Of a DNA stretch of 64,000 nucleotides, positions 56,755 through 64,000 are shown piece by piece. The notes under the pieces are model-generated. The model ran no database searches and was not told where the DNA came from. It saw only the letters and a program-made list of their open reading frames with translations. This DNA comes from SIG607 sp036307305 (GTDB lineage: Bacteria > Bacillota > Clostridia > Oscillospirales > Acutalibacteraceae), in contig JAXJXV010000014.1 in NCBI GenBank assembly GCA_036307305.1, forward strand, positions 248,001-312,000, written 5' to 3'. The stretch's first letter is position 1, and each line of letters opens with the position of its first letter. The position numbers and the translations under genes were made by a program.

Positions 56755-59262
56755 TTATTTGACGGTTATTTCTTTATTAATAAGCATTTTATCAAAACAA
56801 AGAATTCCATCTTTTATGGTGAAGTTTACATTATTTCCGTCAATAGTAAGCTCAGAAACGTTATCAATGCCAACCTTTAATGATGATAGCTCTAAGCTAC
56901 CGCTTTCAATTTTTATAGTTGCTGAAGTTTCAGTTTGCTCGTAAGTACCCCAACCTGTTCCAAGACTGAAGATGCTCTTGAAATTATCTTTATTGATAAT
57001 AGGATTAAATCCTATATAACTCTTTGGTAAGTGGAAGCTAAAGCCTGAGAAAGCATTTATAAAGGAAAAAGCTGCCATAGGTCTTACGTAATTATTACCG
57101 CATTCAATTTCGTTGTATGGATTACGCTTTTTGCCGTCGTATCTGTCTCTAACAGCTTTTATAACCTTGATACCCTCATCTACTTTACCTCTGTAAATAA
57201 GTTCGCATGCAAAGGAATATTCAAAGCCTGTCATCATTTCCTCGCAGTAGGGAACAGGAATCAGTGGCTTTCTGGAATCCTTGTCATAACTGCAGATAAA
57301 GCTACCTGCTTCGTCGTTAAGGGCAAAAATACGCCAAGGGTTAGTATACTCTCTTACATTGTCTACATAGTTTAGTTTGCACATTGTATCAAGAGCTGTA
57401 TCTATCTGTTCAGCATCAAAGATATCACCAAGAGAAAGTATATCAGCATGCCACTGACCTAAAAGCTGGTCAATAGAGGAACCTTCTCCAATCTGATACT
57501 TGATTTCTCCCGTTTCATTATTCCAGTAATTATCGGCATCGAATTTTTCAATAATACTTTTATCGTTAAGGTCTATCTTCTGAATGAAGTGCTTTCCGTT
57601 GAACAGATTCTCCTTAGTCCATTTTTTACCGTTTTCATAAAGCTTTTCGTAGGTTTCTTTAGTATCATTATCACCTAAATAATCTGCCATTTCTGCTGCA
57701 GCTTTCAGCGCCGCAAGATACATACCTTCAAGCCAGGAAGAAGGTCCAAAAAGCTCCATATCAAGCGTATGGTGCTGTCTGCCTTCAAGTATACCATCGC
57801 CGTCCAAATCCCATTTATGTGGATTTTCTTCGCTTCTGGCAAAGTCAACGGCTCTTTTTATATAATTCCAATGTTCTTTAAGCCAGTTATCATCACCGCT
57901 TATTTTCCATTCTCGGTAAGATTTAATTACCATACCCATTGTTCCGTCAAGACAGGCAAATGGTGGCCAACCTTTATTTATGCCGAGAGGTAAATACATT
58001 CTGAAATGAGAAAGACCACTATCCTCAGTTGCATATACGAACTCGTTATGACGGATACCACGCTCAAGATTAGGGAACAGGAAGCAGAGAGCGTAAGCGT
58101 AGTTATAAACGTGCTGACACGTTCCTTCACAGGAACCTCTGTTTGAATATGCACCTTCCCAACCGTGAAAAGAACCATCTTCAAAGCGTAGTACTGTAGG
58201 CGATTTTAATACCGAAAGGGTAGAGGAAATAGCATCGATAACCGTTTCATCAAGAGTCTGTGAGTGAAGTGCGTTTTTAAAAGCAACGGTTTTTTCTTTA
58301 AGTTTATTCCAGTTAGAAAGTGAATATACAGCACTAGCCTGTGAATTTTCCCATAATACAGCATAATAGTTTTTGAAGCTTATGAGGTTACCATCTTTTT
58401 TGGGCTCAAAATTATTAAAATTATGATTTACAGGAATATTCCAACTGAATATAAAACGAACTGTTTTGGTTTCGTTTGCGAGAATTGTCCTTTTTGCACA
58501 AAGTGTTCCGTGGTCGCGTTCCGCCGAGTTTGGTTCGCTATAAATTCTGTCCTGTACGTCGTTTTCGTTATTGAAATTATTCCAGTATGTAACTAATTTG
58601 TCCTGCCAAGCGCCTCTGAACCAATAGGTCTGAACAAGACTATCCTCTTCGTCACAGGCGATAGTTAAATCACCAGGTTCGAAATTTTCAGAATTATCAA
58701 CGTTTTCTTTATTAAAGGTAAGTAAACGATATCCGTCCTTAACGGTGCTAGTGTTGCTGCCCTTAAAAAATGGATTTTGTGAAGTGAAGGCTGTGGTAAA
58801 TTCAATATCTTCACTGGTTTTGTTTTTTATATCAATCTCAAAGAATGCTGCGGGGATGCTGGAATTGTCCTCGTCAAGTGGAATAAAAGGATTAAATGCG
58901 CGAAGTGTTATATCAGCGGGGAAGCTTTCATCAGAGAAATAAATTTCAGCAATAGGAAATTCACCTTTGAAGGTGTGGTTTTTGAAATGGGGGAAACCTG
59001 CCATTGTTGGCTGGTCAACTCCCATTCCATTAATATTAGAAAACTCAGTCAGCTTATCTCCGTTAAGGATTTTAGTTATAACACCGTTCTTGGTTTTAGC
59101 TTTTATTGCAAAATGGGTAAAACCGTTATAGCTTTTCTTATTTGGCTTATTGAAAATTTCAAATTCTCTTAAAACACCATTTCCTTGAAGTCCAATGCAA
59201 CCTGAACCCAAACCACCTAACGGAAACGATATTTCATTTGTAAATTCACCTTTGTAAATCAT
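56755..59262 (-). CDS. GH116-family glycoside hydrolase (glucosylceramidase-like)
   Basis: An 835-residue enzyme with an N-terminal beta-sandwich domain (about 1-320, containing FPLGGLGSGCIGLQGNGVLR) and a C-terminal (alpha/alpha)6 catalytic domain. The candidate nucleophile E379 lies in CEGTCQHVYNYAYALCF, aligning with the EGxxxxxYNxY block of GBA2-type enzymes. The candidate acid/base D501 is in HHTLDMELFGPSSW. The protein has no signal peptide, so the substrate should be imported oligosaccharide or glycoside, likely a beta-glucoside or beta-xyloside. GAGGT precedes the ATG. It is monocistronic and the first of several carbohydrate genes. Confidence 0.88.
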   Translation of the reverse strand: MIYKGEFTNEISFPLGGLGSGCIGLQGNGVLREFEIFNKPNKKSYNGFTHFAIKAKTKNGVITKILNGDKLTEFSNINGMGVDQPTMAGFPHFKNHTFKGEFPIAEIYFSDESFPADITLRAFNPFIPLDEDNSSIPAAFFEIDIKNKTSEDIEFTTAFTSQNPFFKGSNTSTVKDGYRLLTFNKENVDNSENFEPGDLTIACDEEDSLVQTYWFRGAWQDKLVTYWNNFNNENDVQDRIYSEPNSAERDHGTLCAKRTILANETKTVRFIFSWNIPVNHNFNNFEPKKDGNLISFKNYYAVLWENSQASAVYSLSNWNKLKEKTVAFKNALHSQTLDETVIDAISSTLSVLKSPTVLRFEDGSFHGWEGAYSNRGSCEGTCQHVYNYAYALCFLFPNLERGIRHNEFVYATEDSGLSHFRMYLPLGINKGWPPFACLDGTMGMVIKSYREWKISGDDNWLKEHWNYIKRAVDFARSEENPHKWDLDGDGILEGRQHHTLDMELFGPSSWLEGMYLAALKAAAEMADYLGDNDTKETYEKLYENGKKWTKENLFNGKHFIQKIDLNDKSIIEKFDADNYWNNETGEIKYQIGEGSSIDQLLGQWHADILSLGDIFDAEQIDTALDTMCKLNYVDNVREYTNPWRIFALNDEAGSFICSYDKDSRKPLIPVPYCEEMMTGFEYSFACELIYRGKVDEGIKVIKAVRDRYDGKKRNPYNEIECGNNYVRPMAAFSFINAFSGFSFHLPKSYIGFNPIINKDNFKSIFSLGTGWGTYEQTETSATIKIESGSLELSSLKVGIDNVSELTIDGNNVNFTIKDGILCFDKMLINKEITVK

Positions 59263-59415
59263 AATATGTACCTCACTTTAGTTGAATTTAAGATTTTGTA
59301 CTATTGTTTTATTATACTTTATGTTTATTACTAAAGCAAGTCAAAAAAGGTTGAAAACTTGGACAAAAATACAAAATCAAAGTTTGCCGTTACTATAAAT
59401 TATAAAGTTTTAGAT

Positions 59416-60435
59416 TCAAATGCCAATATTTGTGATATATTTGTCCATTTTTGCATCTGTAGGAGAAGTATAATCCTTCCAATAGTTTGTTGAATTTATA
59501 TTTGAAATTTCACGTTTAAGTCCTTCGAATAGTGGTGTGAGGTCTTCTTGCTTCATATTGGTAACATTTAATATTTTACTGTTGTCGATTTCTCTATCAA
59601 ACAATCTGTCGTAAATTATTTGATATCGTCCTGCTTGCTTCCAGTTTGCGTCAAATAGAACATCTACATAAGTTTCGGTTTCAACTTCAATAATTTCAAG
59701 ACCGATTAACTTTCTGTAATATTCTGCTATTTCGCGCCATGTGTGATGCTCACTTGTAGATACTGTGAAAATCTCACCATAGGCTTTATCGTTTTCGATT
59801 AACCTTGCTATCATTTCTGCCACATCACCACCCCAACTCATCGTAGCCTGTTTGTTAAGCGCCTCTTTGGGAACTATTACTTTTTTACCACAGAGTGTCC
59901 TTGGTACAAAGTTATTGGCTTCGAGAGTAACAAGTTGAAATCTTCTTTTTGAATATGTAATGGCAGGGCGTACAATTGTCCAATTAGTTTTTCCGGAATT
60001 TTTTAGCAGTTCTTCGCTATAAGCTTTTCTAAGAGAATAATCATCGGTAGCGTAAAAGTCAGGGTCAATATTTTTCATTACGTCATAAAGAAGCGGAGAT
60101 GTTTCTCTAATGGGATGTTCGCGGTCAGCATACACTCTGTAAGTGGATAAAAAAATGTATTGGTCTGTTGCATCTAAGAATATTTTGTATCTTTCCTCAA
60201 ATGCTTTAGACGAATAATTCATAAAATCAATAATTGCTGTGAATTTTTCGTTTAATATCCCATACACTGTATTTAAATTCATTGTATCGGCAACAAAATA
60301 TCTTAGTTTTGGATTGTTACTTTTTATATCGTCTAACGAATAGACATCTACATTATATCCCATATCAATAAGTTTAGGTACGAGGTAGACACCCATAGCA
60401 CCTGTTCCGCCAAGAACGAGTATTTTTTTGTTCAT
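59416..60435 (-). CDS. NAD-dependent epimerase/dehydratase-like protein
   Basis: A 339-residue SDR-extended family protein. The dinucleotide loop VLGGTGAMGVYLVPKLIDMG opens the protein (near residue 7). The middle has FLSTYRVYADREHP (the S/Y region where the catalytic Tyr would be) and TNWTIVRPAITYSKRRFQL. No clear YxxxK catalytic motif is found: the sequence near that point is YSLRKAYSEELLK, where tyrosine and lysine are spaced differently. It may bind NAD(P) and modify a sugar, or be a regulator of the NmrA kind. ATG at 60435 has AAGGAGTG upstream. It is 123 bases from the Gfo/Idh gene and separated from it by a terminator. Confidence 0.75.
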   Translation of the reverse strand: MNKKILVLGGTGAMGVYLVPKLIDMGYNVDVYSLDDIKSNNPKLRYFVADTMNLNTVYGILNEKFTAIIDFMNYSSKAFEERYKIFLDATDQYIFLSTYRVYADREHPIRETSPLLYDVMKNIDPDFYATDDYSLRKAYSEELLKNSGKTNWTIVRPAITYSKRRFQLVTLEANNFVPRTLCGKKVIVPKEALNKQATMSWGGDVAEMIARLIENDKAYGEIFTVSTSEHHTWREIAEYYRKLIGLEIIEVETETYVDVLFDANWKQAGRYQIIYDRLFDREIDNSKILNVTNMKQEDLTPLFEGLKREISNINSTNYWKDYTSPTDAKMDKYITNIGI

Positions 60436-60528
60436 TGAAATCACTCCTTTGTATAACAATATTATACTGTTTATAAGGTTGTATATCAATAAACAAAAAT
60501 GATAATTTTTAACATTTTCGATACAAAA

Positions 60529-60552
60529 AAGGACAGATGAAAATCTGTCCTT
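60529..60552 (-). terminator. Terminator of the Gfo/Idh/MocA gene
   Basis: 10-bp perfect stem (60529-60538 with 60543-60552), loop TTTC on the minus strand, then T6. Confidence 0.82.
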
Positions 60553-60558
60553 AAAGAA

Positions 60559-61848
60559 TTAAAGCATATATTTTTCTGTATATTCCTTGGCGTTAATCAT
60601 TGTGCCGTTAATTCTGGAATCCTCCGCAGCAAAAACAAGCATGTGATTGTAGCATGAAATTCCGATTTCACTAACTTCGTCAGCGCTGAGCTTGTCAGTT
60701 AAGTAGTCGTAAAGGGCAACTATAATTCCGTGGTCGCCACCGCCGTGACCTGAAGTGATGCTGTCACCACTAACAGCAATTTCACTGTCTATATAGCGGA
60801 AATCCTTTGTTGCAAAATCATAGAATTTGAACTGTTTGCCGTCATCGCTTCTCATTTCGGCCCAGAGTTCGCCTTTTGTACCCATCAAATGAGTGAATCT
60901 TCCGCCTTTTGTAAATGCGCACATGGTCATATTAAGGGTTGTTTTGTTAGCAAACTCCATATTAACTACCTGATGGTCAACAACGTCGTTATCGCATCTG
61001 AAAACGCATTTTCCATATTGAGTCGTCTTTAAAGCCTCCATAACGTCCTCGTCGGTGGGGGAAACCTTTTTGGTGCTGGTAGTTCTGAACCATCCGTTAT
61101 CCTTATCATCGTAATATAGTTTTACGGAATTATATGGACAGGTATCGTAGATAGGACAGCCCTCAAGACAACGCTCAGGCGCACCTTCGGGCGCGTTATC
61201 TTCTGTAAAATAGGACAGTGAACCAAATGATGAAAGCTTAGAGCATTTTTCACCGATAAGCCACTGTAAAATGTCAACGTCGTGACAGCATTTCTGTAAA
61301 AGCATAAAGGTGGCTCTGCCAGAATTACCCCAGTTGCCTCTTACAAAACTGTGACTCTGATGAATGTTGCCAACAGCTTCGGTGTGTTCTATTGAGGTCA
61401 CCTTTCCAAGCACATCAGAATCCACAATTTCCTTTAATTGCATAAAGAAAGGAGTATAGCGAAGTACGTGACAAACCATAACTTTTCTTCCGTATTTCTG
61501 TGCCTGTTTATAAATCTGTCCGCATTCTTCAGGGGTAGGAGCTACAGGCTTTTCGAGAAGCAGGTCATAGCCAAGCTCAAGAGCCTTCATTGCGGGAGCA
61601 AAGTGTAGCTGGTCCATTGTCGATATAATGGCAATATCTGCAAATTTAGGAATGTCAAGAATATGTTCCCAGGTCGTGAAACAGTGTTCTTCATCGCATC
61701 CGTGCTTTTCTTTGATATAATTTCTTCTGTTATCAATCGGCTCTGCAACGCCGACTACTTTATATTTGTCAGGCATTTCAGCCATTATGTTTGTGTAGGT
61801 TTGTCCTCTGTTACCTGCGCCGATAACAATAACCTTTTTCTGTTCCAT
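60559..61848 (-). CDS. Gfo/Idh/MocA-family oxidoreductase
   Basis: A 429-residue NAD(P)-dependent sugar dehydrogenase-like protein. The Rossmann loop is VIVIGAGNRGQTYTNIMAEM and the catalytic-site motif YDLLLEKPVAPTPEECG carries the EKP signature. The C-terminal alpha/beta domain includes SFVRGNWGNSGRATFMLLQK and CHDVDILQWLIG. A cysteine cluster CLEGCPIYDTCPYNSV near residues 217-232 is unusual, perhaps a metal or iron-sulfur site, and I recall it in relatives. GGAGG precedes the ATG. The gene is divergent from the AraC regulator, so it is a likely target. Confidence 0.88.
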   Translation of the reverse strand: MEQKKVIVIGAGNRGQTYTNIMAEMPDKYKVVGVAEPIDNRRNYIKEKHGCDEEHCFTTWEHILDIPKFADIAIISTMDQLHFAPAMKALELGYDLLLEKPVAPTPEECGQIYKQAQKYGRKVMVCHVLRYTPFFMQLKEIVDSDVLGKVTSIEHTEAVGNIHQSHSFVRGNWGNSGRATFMLLQKCCHDVDILQWLIGEKCSKLSSFGSLSYFTEDNAPEGAPERCLEGCPIYDTCPYNSVKLYYDDKDNGWFRTTSTKKVSPTDEDVMEALKTTQYGKCVFRCDNDVVDHQVVNMEFANKTTLNMTMCAFTKGGRFTHLMGTKGELWAEMRSDDGKQFKFYDFATKDFRYIDSEIAVSGDSITSGHGGGDHGIIVALYDYLTDKLSADEVSEIGISCYNHMLVFAAEDSRINGTMINAKEYTEKYML

Positions 61849-61874
61849 GATAATACCTCCATAAAATCAAAGAC

Positions 61875-61903
61875 TTGAAAATTAATTAAAATAGTGTTAT
61901 AAT
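61875..61903 (+). promoter_or_regulatory. Promoter of the AraC-family gene
   Basis: TTGAAA (61875-61880), 17-base spacer, TATAAT (61898-61903). The divergent promoter of the Gfo/Idh gene must lie in the same 150 bases but is less clear. Confidence 0.7.
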
Positions 61904-61910
61904 CACACTA
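61892..61910. promoter_or_regulatory. Palindrome over the -10 element (candidate operator)
   Basis: TAGTGT and ACACTA (61892-61897, 61905-61910) form a 19-base inverted repeat around TATAATC, so a bound protein would cover the araC -10 box and control both divergent genes. Identity of the binder is inference. Confidence 0.4.
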
Positions 61911-62001
61911 CAAGCATATTTTATAAGGTTTTTTAAAAAAAGTATATCTATTTTTATATACATAATCTTTGAATTTGTATACAGAAATGTGGTGAATGTT
62001 A

Positions 62002-62799
62002 ATGTTTCTAATTAAAAAAAATCCTCAAATTACAGCCATTCATACGGTTTTCAGACAACATTTTACACCTGACTATAAGTTTCACGGTGAAACACACAAC
62101 TTTTATGAGCTGGTATGCGTAGTTGAAGGCAAGGCGGTTATTACGGCTGACAGAAACGTTTTTACCTTGGAAAAGGGTCAGGCTATGGTACATACGCCTA
62201 TGCAGTTTCATAATATTGGTAATATTGAGAATTACGATACAAGTATAATCGTTTTTACTTTTTCTGGAGAAAACATACCCGATTTATCAGGAAGAATTTG
62301 TAATATAGGAGATATTTCAAAGGTAAAGACACTTCATGAAATGGTGAAAAAATATTACGTAAGAGACGGAATGTGGATAAAAGATACTGTAAATGACTCA
62401 TCTAGCCATTTTAAATTTATTAAAGAATTCGAGCTTTTTTTGCTGAGACTATATGAGGATTCCACTTATGCGAAGTCACGTAACACACAGGGAGCAACGA
62501 ATTATTCTGCAATTGTAAGGGCTATTGAAGAAAATGTCCATAACAGATTGAGTGTTTCGCAGTTAGCCGATATTTTGAATATGAGTGCAATAAATTTACA
62601 AAAAACATTTTCAAAATATGCGGGTGTAGGTGTTATGGAATATTTTACCAGAGTTCAGATGTCAAAAGCTACAGAATATCTTAAAGAAGGAAAAAGCGTA
62701 AAAGAAACGGCTCTGTTGCTTAATTTTACCGACCAGAATTATTTCAGCACGGTTTTTAAAAGGGTTACAGGTCATTCGCCGTCTGACGTTAGGAAATAA
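62002..62799 (+). CDS. AraC-family transcriptional regulator
   Basis: A 265-residue regulator. An N-terminal cupin sensor (about 15-130, with HGETHNFYELVCVVEGKAV and FTLEKGQAMVHTPMQFHNIG) precedes a C-terminal double HTH (about 170-265). That part contains LSVSQLADILNMSAINLQKTF, then GVMEYFTRVQMSKATEYLKE and FTDQNYFSTVFKRVTGHSPS. ATG at 62002 is preferred: GTGGTGA is six bases upstream, whereas ATG 61996 abuts that site. It is divergent from the Gfo/Idh gene and convergent with the beta-helix gene. A sugar ligand is likely. Confidence 0.88.
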   Translation: MFLIKKNPQITAIHTVFRQHFTPDYKFHGETHNFYELVCVVEGKAVITADRNVFTLEKGQAMVHTPMQFHNIGNIENYDTSIIVFTFSGENIPDLSGRICNIGDISKVKTLHEMVKKYYVRDGMWIKDTVNDSSSHFKFIKEFELFLLRLYEDSTYAKSRNTQGATNYSAIVRAIEENVHNRLSVSQLADILNMSAINLQKTFSKYAGVGVMEYFTRVQMSKATEYLKEGKSVKETALLLNFTDQNYFSTVFKRVTGHSPSDVRK

Positions 62800-62807
62800 T
62801 ATTAAAA

Positions 62808-62838
62808 CAAGAGGCAGTTCAAATTGAACTGCCTCTTG
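62808..62838. terminator. Bidirectional terminator, AraC / beta-helix genes
   Basis: 15-bp perfect arms (62808-62822 with 62824-62838) around a very short loop, A/T-rich outside, between convergent genes. Confidence 0.87.
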
Positions 62839-62842
62839 AATT

Positions 62843-64000
62843 TTAATCCCACAAGAGAATTTCTTGACTTCCTGCTTTTAAATTTGCAAATGGACCTGGT
62901 AGAATCGTTTCTCTGACTTCACCCAATATGTCTTGTGATATTGTAATTGGTGTGCCGTCAGGATTTTCGAAAGGTTGCTCAGTGTACATAGGAGCGCCGA
63001 GACGTTCTGTGGTGACGCATGAGCAGGTTTTCTTTATTACATTTTCAGGCACGTATAAATTTATATAGAATTTTCCATCTATTTCTTTGATAGATACAGT
63101 GAAATCAGGAGATAAAACCAGACCCTTGTGATGCTTACAGTTTTCGCTTTCATCGGTGATAACGTTATCTTCAAGCCATACGGGTAATTCAGGTGGGTCA
63201 TCAATAAAAGCATCATCAATGTGAATGATTTCGTTGTATTTATCTATATCATTGTTATCGTTATATGAGTTTGAAAGTGATGTAAATCGCGAATGTTTCG
63301 GTTCCTGACTTAATATAATGTTGTTTATTAATCTGTCATCACCGCAAAAAACAGGAGCAACTCCTAAAATATTGGTGGAATGCGGGAAATGGTAAGGTGT
63401 TTGACGACCTAAACACTTTTGGTGCCAAACGTTTCCGTAAATAAGATTGTGAACGAATGCGGTGCCTTGCGCCATGTTTACCAATGTCAAATTTGAAAGC
63501 ATAATATTATTATCTACTAAACAAGGACCGTGTGTTACTTCAATCATAAAGTCGCGGTTGTTTTCAAACATTATATTTCTTGTTACGCGAGTACCTTGCG
63601 CCTGCCAGTCTAACCATATACCTAATGTGCAATTATGTATGCAATTGTTTTCAATTATTGTATCTATTGCGGCATGGAATTTGATACCTGCAATTTCTGC
63701 GCCGTCAAATTCGTGTTTAACACCAATATTATATATGTTATTGTGTTCTATTTTACAAAAAGCGCAACCCATATGGCCGACTATAGCCGTCTGTCCGCAG
63801 TTGTAAATAGTGTTGTTTCTTATCAGATGTGAACCAACGTTTTCTTTGTTCCAGCCTGCAGTATAATTACCGCGAAAAACAGCTTCCGTCTGATAGTAAT
63901 GGGAAAATTTTCTATGATACTTTGTGAAATCGTTGTCACCTGTACTGGCCTCTTTGCCGACGCTGATAGCACTGCATTTTGCATCATGTAAAATATTGTC
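62843..64000 (-). CDS. Right-handed parallel beta-helix protein, 5' end beyond the window
   Basis: A frame open without a stop to the right edge (385 residues seen, the N-terminus is missing). Many short repeats of the beta-helix kind, such as LIRNNTIYNCGQTAIVGH, FCKIEHNNIYNIGVKHEFD and DTIIENNCIHNCTLGIWLDW, then VDNNIMLSNLTL, point to a pectate-lyase-like or GH-related solenoid. The C-terminal 100 residues (from VWLEDNV) form a separate domain. The catalytic residues cannot be assigned by eye. It fits a glycan-degrading protein beside GH116 and the AraC regulator. A secretion signal would be in the unseen part. Confidence 0.8.
   Translation of the reverse strand, partial: DNILHDAKCSAISVGKEASTGDNDFTKYHRKFSHYYQTEAVFRGNYTAGWNKENVGSHLIRNNTIYNCGQTAIVGHMGCAFCKIEHNNIYNIGVKHEFDGAEIAGIKFHAAIDTIIENNCIHNCTLGIWLDWQAQGTRVTRNIMFENNRDFMIEVTHGPCLVDNNIMLSNLTLVNMAQGTAFVHNLIYGNVWHQKCLGRQTPYHFPHSTNILGVAPVFCGDDRLINNIILSQEPKHSRFTSLSNSYNDNNDIDKYNEIIHIDDAFIDDPPELPVWLEDNVITDESENCKHHKGLVLSPDFTVSIKEIDGKFYINLYVPENVIKKTCSCVTTERLGAPMYTEQPFENPDGTPITISQDILGEVRETILPGPFANLKAGSQEILLWD

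Overview
The window looks like chromosomal DNA of a low-GC, endospore-forming, strictly anaerobic Firmicute of the class Clostridia, probably Oscillospiraceae/Ruminococcaceae-like. The grounds are sporulation and germination genes (dipicolinate synthase A and B, SpoIIR, a GerA-type receptor operon, a SpoIID-like protein), an NADH-linked trimeric [FeFe] hydrogenase, an RpoD/DnaG operon, AGGAGG-type ribosome binding sites, several TTG/GTG starts, and consensus sigma-A promoters. I see no integrase, transposase, phage module or CRISPR array.

Layout. 0-11 kb: rhamnulokinase, an XRE regulator, tRNA-Thr(CGU), dpaA-dpaB, CCA-type nucleotidyltransferase, MurC, a DUF4364 protein, a small BofC-like protein, a class A penicillin-binding protein, and the UPF0210/ACT pair. 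11-20 kb: a mostly plus-strand housekeeping run (ispE, spoIIR, rpmE, an IMPACT/YigZ protein, dGTPase, dnaG, rpoD, a TSCPD protein, an unknown protein, an unusual amidase). 20-30 kb: trmO-maf, a 2-hydroxyacid dehydrogenase, an MFS transporter with an RpiR regulator, topB, sortase B and a long type-2-like isoleucyl-tRNA synthetase. 30.4-32.1 kb is the least ordinary stretch: tRNA-Pro(CGG), a repeat-rich hairpin region, a four-helix-bundle (IVS-type) gene, an unknown membrane protein and a GH2 C-terminal gene remnant. 32-35 kb: trmB, a B12-binding radical SAM protein and an RNA m5C methyltransferase.

35.5-43.8 kb is a ten-gene same-strand cluster. The three structural subunits of an NADH-coupled, probably electron-bifurcating [FeFe] hydrogenase (HydC, HydB, HydA) flank seven further genes: two DRTGG-domain proteins, two histidine-kinase-like ATPase proteins, a sensory-type (HydS-like) [FeFe] hydrogenase with altered H-cluster motifs, a PHP phosphoesterase and a thioredoxin-like [2Fe-2S] ferredoxin. 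I read this as a catalytic hydrogenase packaged with its own H2/redox-sensing and signalling module. It is the best candidate in the window for an incompletely described system.

43.8-64 kb: an FAD oxidoreductase with a terminator-like leader, a DUF554 membrane protein, a heterodimeric ABC exporter, a nucleoside-diphosphate-sugar dehydratase, a carboxypeptidase-regulatory-fold protein paired with a SpoIID/peptidoglycan-binding protein, a compact GerA operon with a truncated GerC lacking a lipobox, and a carbohydrate locus (GH116 glycosidase, two NAD(P)-binding oxidoreductases, an AraC regulator and a beta-helix protein cut by the window edge). Gene pairs facing each other commonly share a bidirectional terminator, and divergent pairs share short intergenic spaces with back-to-back promoters.
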